From Streptomyces sp. CG 926 (lineage in GTDB: Bacteria > Actinomycetota > Actinomycetes > Streptomycetales > Streptomycetaceae): a stretch of 64,000 nt of DNA. Numbering within the stretch: the first letter of the stretch is position 1; every line of letters starts with the position of its first letter. This document shows positions 55,924 to 62,699 of the stretch, piece after piece. The stretch spans positions 868,001-932,000 of the forward strand of contig NZ_QGGZ01000001.1 in the NCBI RefSeq assembly GCF_003148825.1. Direction: 5' to 3'. Under the pieces are notes generated by a model. That model saw only the letters and a list, made by a program, of their open reading frames with translations, had not been told where the DNA came from and did not search any database. The translations under genes and the position numbers were made by a program.

Positions 55924-56838
55924 CTAGTTGAGGCCCTCGGCGAGGGCCTTCTCGGTGGCGGCGCGGACGGCGGCCTCGATCTCGCCGGTGAGCGGGAAGC
56001 GCGGCGGGCGGGTGGGGCCGCCGGGGCGACCGGCGAGGTCCATGGAGAGCTTGATGGCCTGGACGAACTCGGTCTTGGAGTCCCAGCGCAGCAGCGAGTG
56101 CAGGGACTTGTAGAGCGGCAGGGCGGTGTCGAGGTCTCCGGCGACGGCGGCCCGGTAGAGCTGGGCGCAGGAGTTCGGGAGCGCGTTGGGGTAGCCGGCG
56201 ATCCAGCCGACGGCGCCCGCGAGCGCGAGTTCGAGGAGGACGTCGTCGGCGCCGATCAGCAGGTCGAGGCCGGGGGCGAGCTCGGCGATCTCGTACGCGC
56301 GGCGCACGTCCCCGCTGAACTCCTTGACGGCGACGATGGAGCCGTCGGCGTGCAGCCGGGCGAGCAGGTCCGGGGTCAGGTCCACCTTGGTGTCGATGGG
56401 GTTGTTGTACGCGACGACGGGCAGCCCGGCGCGGGCGACCTCGGCGTAGTGGGTGCGTACCGCGTCCTCGTCGGCGCGGAAGGCGTTGGGGGGCAGCAGG
56501 AGTACCGAGCCGGCGCCGGCCTCGGCGGCCTGGTCGGCCCAGCGGCGGGCCTCGGCGCTGCCGTAGGCGGCGACGCCGGGCATGACGCGGGCGCCGTCGC
56601 CGGCCGCCTCGACGGCGGTACGCACGACACGCGCCCGCTCCTCGTCGGTGAGGGTCTGGTACTCCCCGAGGGAGCCGTTGGGGACCACGCCGTCGCAGCC
56701 GTTGCGGATCAGCCAGGCCACGTGTTCGGCGTACGCGTCGTGGTCGACGCTGAGGTCCTCGCGCAGCGGGAGCGCGGTGGCGACCATGATTCCGTGCCAG
56801 GGACGGGTGCGGGGCGCGGGGGTGTGCGCGTGGGTCAT
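55924..56838 (-). CDS. Dihydrodipicolinate synthase-family lyase (probable pyrroline-4-hydroxy-2-carboxylate deaminase)
   Basis: A 304-residue class I aldolase-fold enzyme. The Schiff-base Lys is in SIVAVKEFSGD and the conserved Tyr in VVAYNNPI; GSLGEYQTLTDEER is the family G-x-x-GE motif. In hydroxyproline clusters this family deaminates and dehydrates delta1-pyrroline-4-hydroxy-2-carboxylate to 2-oxoglutarate semialdehyde. The ATG at 56838 is chosen because GGGAG lies seven bases before it; an upstream ATG at 56868 lies inside the regulatory motif. It is the first gene of the operon with both epimerases and the reductase. Confidence 0.87.
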   Translation of the reverse strand: MTHAHTPAPRTRPWHGIMVATALPLREDLSVDHDAYAEHVAWLIRNGCDGVVPNGSLGEYQTLTDEERARVVRTAVEAAGDGARVMPGVAAYGSAEARRWADQAAEAGAGSVLLLPPNAFRADEDAVRTHYAEVARAGLPVVAYNNPIDTKVDLTPDLLARLHADGSIVAVKEFSGDVRRAYEIAELAPGLDLLIGADDVLLELALAGAVGWIAGYPNALPNSCAQLYRAAVAGDLDTALPLYKSLHSLLRWDSKTEFVQAIKLSMDLAGRPGGPTRPPRFPLTGEIEAAVRAATEKALAEGLN

Positions 56839-56854
56839 GTGAGAGCTCCCTAGT

Positions 56855-56880
56855 GTGGTGTGTGACATTTTACTAGCGGG
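56855..56880 (-). promoter_or_regulatory. Deaminase-operon promoter with regulon motif copy D
   Basis: GTGTGACATTTTAC (plus strand, 56860-56873) overlaps the -10-like TAAAAT read on the minus strand; TTGTGG lies 18 bp further upstream as -35. The promoter drives the deaminase, two epimerases and the reductase. The 14-mer fits RYGTGAMATNNYAC, with G as the first R. Confidence 0.6.
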
Positions 56881-56913
56881 TGAGGTGCGGCCACAAGGGC
56901 CTCGGCACCCCGA

Positions 56914-58458
56914 TCAGTGCGTGGCGGGCGGAAGTTCGGCGAGGTGGCGCAGCGGAACCGGACAGGACAGCGGCCGCCGGTCGGGCGCGGCTTCCTCCCC
57001 GGCCAGGGCGGCGACGGCCGGACCGCACATCCGGCCCTGGCACCAGCCCATACCGGCCCGGGTGAGGAGTTTGACCGTACGGGCGTCCCGCGCGCCGAGG
57101 TCGTCCGTCGCCTCGCGGATCCGCCCGGCCGGCACCTCCTCGCAGCGGCAGACGACGGCGTCGTCCCGGAGCCAGCCGGTCCACCCCTCGCCGGGGCGGT
57201 GGGCGGTGGCCATCGCGTCGGCGAAGGCCCGCAGCCGGGCCCGGCGGCGGGTGAGGCGGGCCCCGGGCGGCGCGCCCGCCACCGAGTGCGCGGCCAGCTC
57301 ACCCTCGATCATGGCGAGTTGGGCCCCGCCGATACCGCCGGTCTCCCCCGCCGACCAGATGCCGGGTACCGAGGTCCGCTGCTCGGCGTCGAGGACGAGG
57401 GCGACCGTGCCGTCGACGGACGGGCGGGTCTCGCAACCGAGGCCGGTGGCGAGTTCCAGCTGGGGTACCAGCCCGTGGCCGACGGCGAGGGCGTCGCAGG
57501 GGATCCGGCGGGCGGTGCCGGGCAGCGGCCGCCAGTCCCGGTCGAGCCGGGCCACGGTGACGGCCTCGACCCGGTCGGTGCCGTGCGCCTCGGTGACGGC
57601 GTGCCGGGTGAGCAGCCGGACGTGATGACGGGCCAGCGCCCCGCCGTAGCCGGCCGCCTCCACGAACTTGCCGGGGTTGCGCAGCAGGGCGGGGACCTGA
57701 CCCGCGTACGCGGTGTAGGCGGCGGCCTCCACCACGGCCGGCACGGTGGCTCCGGCGACGACGAGCGACCCGGCCACGGCGAGCAGCAGCGGCCCGCTGC
57801 CGGCGACGACGACCCGCTCGCCCGGCAGGACCAACCCGCCCTTGAGCATCGCCTGCGCCCCGCCGGCCCCGACCACGCCGGGAAGGGTCCAGCCGGGGAA
57901 GGGCAGTTGCCGCTCGTAGGCGCCGGTGGCGATGAGCACCGCCCGGGCCGTCACGGCGGCGGCCCGCTCCTCGGGGGCGTGACCGGCGACGGCGTGCAGG
58001 ATCCATTCGGCGGTGGGGGCGGCGGACCCGCGGTGCGTCACGGCCGCCCGGCCCGGTGCCACCGTCCACACGTGGTGGAGCGGGAGGTAGGTGATGCGGC
58101 CCGCCGAGACGTGGGCGCGCAGGGCGGCTTCGCGGGTGGCGAACTCCGGCCAGCCGTGGTGCAGCGCCTCGGGGCGGGCCGCGCCCAGTCCCGGTGCGGG
58201 GTGGCGGTAGAACTGCCCGCCGGGCCGGTCGCCCGCATCCAGCAGGGTGACCCGCAGCCCGAGGCCGGCGGCCGTGACGGCGGCGGCGAGCCCGGCCGGA
58301 CCGGCCCCGACGACGGCGAGATCAGCCGTCGGCGCGGGCCCGTCGGCGGGCCCCGGCCCGACGGCAGCCGCAGGTGTCGACAGGGCGGCAGGACCTGACT
58401 GATCCGTGGGATGCGCGCGGCCGACGCGACCCGCGGGTTCAGACGGCGAGGTCGGCAT
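56914..58458 (-). CDS. D-hydroxyproline dehydrogenase, FAD/NAD(P)-binding subunit with BFD-like Fe-S domain
   Basis: A 514-residue flavoprotein. Following about 40 low-complexity residues, the first dinucleotide fold is ADLAVVGAGPAGLAAAV and a second GERVVVAGSGPLLLAVAG. The C-terminus carries a BFD-like [2Fe-2S] site (VVCRCEEVPAGRI and GWCQGRMCG). This layout matches the alpha subunit of the hetero-oligomeric D-hydroxyproline dehydrogenase of Pseudomonas and rhizobia, which oxidises cis-4-hydroxy-D-proline. ATG 58458 overlaps the Fe-S subunit gene by 20 bp. Neighbouring genes supply the other two subunits. Confidence 0.85.
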   Translation of the reverse strand: MPTSPSEPAGRVGRAHPTDQSGPAALSTPAAAVGPGPADGPAPTADLAVVGAGPAGLAAAVTAAGLGLRVTLLDAGDRPGGQFYRHPAPGLGAARPEALHHGWPEFATREAALRAHVSAGRITYLPLHHVWTVAPGRAAVTHRGSAAPTAEWILHAVAGHAPEERAAAVTARAVLIATGAYERQLPFPGWTLPGVVGAGGAQAMLKGGLVLPGERVVVAGSGPLLLAVAGSLVVAGATVPAVVEAAAYTAYAGQVPALLRNPGKFVEAAGYGGALARHHVRLLTRHAVTEAHGTDRVEAVTVARLDRDWRPLPGTARRIPCDALAVGHGLVPQLELATGLGCETRPSVDGTVALVLDAEQRTSVPGIWSAGETGGIGGAQLAMIEGELAAHSVAGAPPGARLTRRRARLRAFADAMATAHRPGEGWTGWLRDDAVVCRCEEVPAGRIREATDDLGARDARTVKLLTRAGMGWCQGRMCGPAVAALAGEEAAPDRRPLSCPVPLRHLAELPPATH

Positions 58459-58750
58459 GGCCGGTTCCCTCCTGGGTGGTGACGGAGTCCCCCGGTCGGG
58501 CCGGGAGCAGGCAGGCGCGCTGGTTCGGGCGGCCGTTGACCGTGACGAGGCAGTCGTAGCAGCTGCCGATCCCGCAGAACGCGCCGCGCGGGGCGCCGCC
58601 CTCCCTGGTGGTCCGCCAGGCGAGGATGCCCGCGCCCCAGAGCACGGCGGCGATGCTCTGGCCCTCCTGCGCGGGCAGTTCCCGGCCGTCGAGGTCGACC
58701 GTGAAGCGGGAAGCCGGGCTGCCGCCTACGAGTGAGCGGGGGCTGCGCAT
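58439..58750 (-). CDS. D-hydroxyproline dehydrogenase, (2Fe-2S)-binding subunit
   Basis: A 103-residue ferredoxin-like subunit. The cluster Cys are in the stretch AFCGIGSCYDCLVTVNG followed by RACLLPA, the CxxxxCxxC...C pattern of (2Fe-2S)-binding subunits in sarcosine-oxidase-like and hydroxyproline dehydrogenase complexes. ATG 58750 has GAGGAGG eight bases before it. It overlaps the large flavoprotein gene by 20 bp and lies 103 bp after the DadA-like subunit gene, whose promoter probably drives all three. Confidence 0.87.
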   Translation of the reverse strand: MRSPRSLVGGSPASRFTVDLDGRELPAQEGQSIAAVLWGAGILAWRTTREGGAPRGAFCGIGSCYDCLVTVNGRPNQRACLLPARPGDSVTTQEGTGHADLAV

Positions 58751-58853
58751 CAAAGGGTCCTCCTCGAGGTGGTGCCGGCGGGCCGGGGTCGGTGTGGTGG
58801 GCGCCGGTCGGCGCGTGGGTCGCCGAGGCGGATCACGTGTGGCGTCGCGGGCC

Positions 58854-60041
58854 TCACCTCGGCCCGCCCCCGGCGTCGGCAGGGCCCTGCTCGCCGCCCT
58901 CGAAGCGGTCCGGGCGGAACGGGTGCGTGGGAAGCGGCGGTTCGGCCCCCGTCAGGGCGGCGGCGATCAGCGCTCCGGTGGCCGGGGCCAGGCCGATGCC
59001 CGCGCCCTCGTGACCGCAGGCGTGCAGCAGCCCGGGGCGCCGGGGGTCCGGGCCGATCGCCGGGAGGTGGTCGGGCAGGTAGGGGCGGAAGCCGTGGTAG
59101 GCGCGCATCACCCGGACGTCCGCCAACACCGGGAAGAGTGCCGCGGCCTGGCCTGCCAGCCGGCGCAGGGCCTCCGTCGAGAGGGTACGGTCGAAGCCGA
59201 CCCGCTCCCGGGTGGCGCCGATCAGGACCGGGCCGGACGGGGTGCCCTCGACCACCGCCGAGGACTGCAGGGCGGCGGAGCCGCTGGCGACGTCCGCGAT
59301 GTAGTCGGCGGCGTAGACCTTGTGCCGGACCACCCTCGGCAGGGGTTCGGTCACCAGGACGAAGCCGCGGCGCGGGAGGACGGGCAGGGTGACCCCGGCC
59401 AGCGTGGCGATGCGACCGCCCCAGGTGCCGGCCGCGTTCACCACGGCCGGGGCCAGGAGTTCACGGTGCGGCGTGCGCACGCCGCGTACGGCGCCGCGGT
59501 CCAGCAGGACCTCGCTCACCTCCTCGCCGAGGTGCACCCGGGCACCGGAGGCGGCTGCGGCGGCCAGCAGCCGGGCCGCCGCCTGGGCGGGCTGGACCTG
59601 GGCGTCCTGCGGGTAGTGGAAGCCGCCCGCGAGGCCGGGGGCCAGGTGGGGCTCCAGGTCGTGCAGGGCGTCCGCCGCCACCTCGACCGCCTCGACGCCG
59701 GCGGCTCGTTGGCCCTCGGCGAAGTGCCGTAGGGCCTTCACGGTGGTCGCGTCGGGGGCGACGACGAGCCCGCCCTTGGGCTCGTACTCGATCTCCCCCG
59801 GCAGGACGGCGGCGAGTTCGGTCCACAGGTGGGTGGACAGCAGGGCGAGGTCGAGTTCGGGTCCGGCCTCCTTGTCGGAGACCAGCAGGTTGCCTTCACC
59901 GGCGCCGGTGGTGCCGCCCGCCACGGGGCCCCGGTCGACCACGGCGACGGAGAGTCCGGCGCGGGCCGCGTAGTAGGCGCAGGCCGCCCCGACGACGCCG
60001 GCGCCGATGATCACGGCGTCCAGGGAGTGTCTCTTGAGCAC
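58854..60041 (-). CDS. D-hydroxyproline dehydrogenase, DadA-like FAD subunit
   Basis: A 395-residue D-amino-acid-dehydrogenase-like flavoprotein and the probable catalytic subunit. The FAD-binding motif is DAVIIGAGVVGAACAYYAARAGLSVAVVD, followed by GTTGAGEGNLLVSDK; GFRPYLPDHLPAIGPD and CGHEGAGIGLAPATG near the C-terminus are the family flavin contacts. With the Fe-S and FAD/NAD subunits it forms the alpha-beta-gamma set. The start is GTG at 60041; a motif copy and a -10-like TATTAC lie just before it, so the message may be leaderless. It is the first gene of the dehydrogenase operon. Confidence 0.87.
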   Translation of the reverse strand: MLKRHSLDAVIIGAGVVGAACAYYAARAGLSVAVVDRGPVAGGTTGAGEGNLLVSDKEAGPELDLALLSTHLWTELAAVLPGEIEYEPKGGLVVAPDATTVKALRHFAEGQRAAGVEAVEVAADALHDLEPHLAPGLAGGFHYPQDAQVQPAQAAARLLAAAAASGARVHLGEEVSEVLLDRGAVRGVRTPHRELLAPAVVNAAGTWGGRIATLAGVTLPVLPRRGFVLVTEPLPRVVRHKVYAADYIADVASGSAALQSSAVVEGTPSGPVLIGATRERVGFDRTLSTEALRRLAGQAAALFPVLADVRVMRAYHGFRPYLPDHLPAIGPDPRRPGLLHACGHEGAGIGLAPATGALIAAALTGAEPPLPTHPFRPDRFEGGEQGPADAGGGPR

Positions 60042-60045
60042 GGCA

Positions 60046-60059
60046 GTAATATGTCACAT
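60046..60059 (-). promoter_or_regulatory. Regulon motif copy E, dehydrogenase operon
   Basis: ATGTGACATATTAC on the minus strand, ending five bases before the GTG at 60041. It includes the likely -10 box (TATTAC), so binding would block this promoter. Fits RYGTGAMATNNYAC at every defined position. Confidence 0.65.
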
Positions 60060-60082
60060 TCTTTAGAGCATGCCCAGGCACC

Positions 60083-60123
60083 CGGACCGGTCCCGCACCC
60101 CCCTCGGATGCGGGACCGGTCCG
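60083..60123 (-). terminator. Terminator of the collagenase gene
   Basis: Fifteen-bp perfect stem (60083-60097 with 60109-60123), 11-base loop, 20-60 bp after the collagenase stop and just before the dehydrogenase promoter. Confidence 0.75.
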
Positions 60124-60141
60124 CCGCCGGGCCTGCGCCGA

Positions 60142-62526
60142 TCAGCTGCGGAGGGGACCCTCACAGCTGTAGCCGGACGTGCCCGCGACCTTGTTGGTCC
60201 AGATCTCCACCGGGCCGAAGGAGCAGTTCATGTCGGCGAGGTTGTTGGAGGCCGTGCCCGCCCGGTCGAGGATGAAGTAGTCGACCGTCTCCGACATGTC
60301 CTTGAAGACCTGGTCGTCGTTGCGCCAGTTCTTCAGGTTCGCGGTGATCCGACCGGTGCAGGTGAAGCGGCGCTTGCCGGCGTCACCGTTCTCCACGCAG
60401 TCCGGCGTGTTGTACGTGGCCGTGGCGAACGAGGACTTCACCGAGGCGAGCGCCGCGTCGCGCAGCCGCTCGTTCGGGGTGAAGGAGGTGTTCGGCACGT
60501 AGAGCTGGTCGACCTTGGCTATCTGCGCGTCGAGGAAGCGGTCGTAGTCGCGCTGGAGGTAGGTGTCCGCGCCCATCCGGAAGCGCCAGGCGTCGTAGGC
60601 CGCCACGTCGTCGGCCCGCAGGTGCGTGTACATCTCGCGCAGCAGCGTGGGCTTCTCGGCCCACAGGAACTCGAAGAAGGTGCCCGCGTAGCTGTAGAAG
60701 CGGAAGCCGTCGCCGTCGTAGGTGGCGTTCAGCAGCTGCTCGACGCTCATGCGCGGGCCGCCGCCGGCCGTGTCGCTGATGATGCTCTTGACCAGGGACT
60801 TGCGGACGGCGATGCCGTTGTCGCGGGTGGCGCCGTCGAAGAACTCGGCCGTGCCCTCGTCCATGGCGGTCGTGCGGTCGCTCTCGTACCACTCGCCCTG
60901 GCCGAAGAAGCCGGGTACGGCGTAGCGGCCGTTGAGGTAGTGCGTGTACTCGTGACGGAAGAGCTCCTCGAGGGTGAGGGAGGAGTCCTGCGGGACGCGG
61001 CGCTGGTAGGTGTAGAAGGTGGCGCCGTTCTCGATGTAGATGCCGCCGTTGTTGGTGTCGTAACCGGTCAGGATCGGGTGGTAGTTCACGTAGTCGGCGC
61101 GGGAGGCGTAGAGCACGATGTTCAGCGTGGTGTTGGGGTCGCCCGCGAGCGGCTGGTCGGTGCCGAGCACCCGGTGGTACTGGGCCTTCACCTGCTTGCT
61201 GGCGTAGTAGAGCTGGTCGACCGTGGCCCGGTCCAGGGCGGTGCGGACCTTGATGGCGCCGTTGTCGTAGGAGTAGGTGTAGGGGAAGAGCTGCTTCTCG
61301 ATGTCCTCCTTGCACACCCCGTACGGCTTGCAGGCCTCGTAGACGTTGAGCCAGGAAACGAGCTTGGCCCACGGCTCGCTGCCGTCGCCGAAGGCGGCCC
61401 GGACCGGGCCGAGCATCGCACCGAGGTCGGCGACGACGCGGTCCTTGAGGCCTTCGACCTGGCCGAAGCGGGCGTACTCGCTCAGGGCGTCGCGCACCAC
61501 CCAGGCGTTGGTGGTGTCCTTGAGGTGCGTGTATCCGGCGAAGGCCTTGAAGGCGTCGCGGTAGGAGGCGTCCGCGGCCACGGCGGAGTGGAAGGCCGCG
61601 TCCTGGTTGCCGGGGTAGACGCCGAGGTAGGAGACGGACAGCGCGGACAGTACGGCGCCGCCCCAGCCGGCGTCGAGGTGGGTGGCCGGGTGGGCCGGGT
61701 CCATGGTGGCCAGGACCTTCTTGATGAGGCCGAGCTGGTGCTGGCGCAGACCGGGCGCGCTGCCGGCGTAGAGGGCCTCGCGCAGGGTGCGGGCGTTGGA
61801 CGGCGTCGCGTCGAAGGTGTGGGCGGCGGCGCCGAAGTCGGCGATGGCGCGGCGCATGGCGTCGACGGTGGGGGCGTCGGTGACGTCGATCTCGGGGCGC
61901 GAGTAGTCGTGGTAGGCGACCGCGTGCAGGTAGGTGAACATCTCCTCCAGGTGGGAGGAGTTACGGCCGTCGTGGGCGGCGGCCAGGCTGGATATCCGGC
62001 GGGAGACGGCCTGTACGTGCGCGTCCGACATGACCGGGGTCAGGCGGGCGTCCCAGGTCCAGATGAGGCCGCGCAGACAGCCGTCGGCGAGCACGGCCTG
62101 GTCCGCGAGGAAGTCGGCGAACTGCTCGGGGGTGAGCCCGGTGATCCCGTCGAGGGTGCAGGGGACGCCCGCGGCGACGCTCTTGGCGGTGGGCGCCGCC
62201 TTGGCCGTCCTGCCGCGCTTCTGCAGGTCGTCGGCGGGCGCGGTGGCGGTCGCGGCGCCCGGGACCTGCCCGGTGATCTTCTGCCCGCCCGGGGCCGGGG
62301 CCGGCGCCGGGGTGTTGTCCTTCGCGTCGGCCAGGCGGTCGACCTCGTCGAACGGGTTCCCCGTGGGGCCGGGGGCGGGGGCGGCCGGGGCGGCCTGTGC
62401 GCCGGTGAAGGGGGCCGGGGCCGCGGACTCGGCGGCCTGCGTGGCGGCCTGTCCCGCGGTGGCGAGGAGGGTCACGGCTACGGCGGAGGCCAGAAGGGAA
62501 GAGCGCACAGCTCTGTGCTTGAGCAC
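60142..62526 (-). CDS. Secreted M9 collagenase (microbial collagenase)
   Basis: A 794-residue zinc metallopeptidase that cuts triple-helical collagen or gelatin outside the cell. A Sec signal (KHRAVRSSLLASAVAVTLLATAGQAA) is followed by a Pro/Ala-rich linker. The M9 N-terminal activator domain spans about 120-400, with GVPCTLDGITGLTPEQFADFL near its start, and the peptidase domain has zinc site HEYTH at 525-529 and third ligand E557 in DEGTAEFF. The C-terminal 100 residues have four Cys; no PKD or collagen-binding domains follow, so it is shorter than clostridial enzymes. GTG 62526 has CAGGAG six bases before it. It shares a promoter-operator with a divergent aminopeptidase P. Confidence 0.9.
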   Translation of the reverse strand: MLKHRAVRSSLLASAVAVTLLATAGQAATQAAESAAPAPFTGAQAAPAAPAPGPTGNPFDEVDRLADAKDNTPAPAPAPGGQKITGQVPGAATATAPADDLQKRGRTAKAAPTAKSVAAGVPCTLDGITGLTPEQFADFLADQAVLADGCLRGLIWTWDARLTPVMSDAHVQAVSRRISSLAAAHDGRNSSHLEEMFTYLHAVAYHDYSRPEIDVTDAPTVDAMRRAIADFGAAAHTFDATPSNARTLREALYAGSAPGLRQHQLGLIKKVLATMDPAHPATHLDAGWGGAVLSALSVSYLGVYPGNQDAAFHSAVAADASYRDAFKAFAGYTHLKDTTNAWVVRDALSEYARFGQVEGLKDRVVADLGAMLGPVRAAFGDGSEPWAKLVSWLNVYEACKPYGVCKEDIEKQLFPYTYSYDNGAIKVRTALDRATVDQLYYASKQVKAQYHRVLGTDQPLAGDPNTTLNIVLYASRADYVNYHPILTGYDTNNGGIYIENGATFYTYQRRVPQDSSLTLEELFRHEYTHYLNGRYAVPGFFGQGEWYESDRTTAMDEGTAEFFDGATRDNGIAVRKSLVKSIISDTAGGGPRMSVEQLLNATYDGDGFRFYSYAGTFFEFLWAEKPTLLREMYTHLRADDVAAYDAWRFRMGADTYLQRDYDRFLDAQIAKVDQLYVPNTSFTPNERLRDAALASVKSSFATATYNTPDCVENGDAGKRRFTCTGRITANLKNWRNDDQVFKDMSETVDYFILDRAGTASNNLADMNCSFGPVEIWTNKVAGTSGYSCEGPLRS

Positions 62527-62624
62527 CGAGAACTCCTGATTGGAGAGGTGAGGTGGGGGGTGGTGCGTGAACTGCCCTGCGTCACACGGCGTTTGACGGG
62601 GATTAACGTGCCGCGGTGTGAGCT

Positions 62625-62655
62625 GTAACATAGTAATGTGAAATTGCACTGACAA
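62625..62655. promoter_or_regulatory. Divergent collagenase/aminopeptidase P promoter with motif copy F (31-bp element, second copy)
   Basis: This is identical over 31 bp to the oppA element. Toward collagenase, TTGTCA (62650-62655) and TATGTT (62627-62632) flank the 14-mer ATGTGAAATTGCAC (62636-62649). Toward the aminopeptidase, TTAACG (62603-62608) and TAACAT (62626-62631) form a second promoter, also 17-bp spacing, whose start site would fall at the motif. One operator could therefore control both genes. Confidence 0.75.
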
Positions 62656-62699
62656 CCCCTGTGCGCCCACCAGTTCACTTCTTTCCTGAGGGAGCCCTC

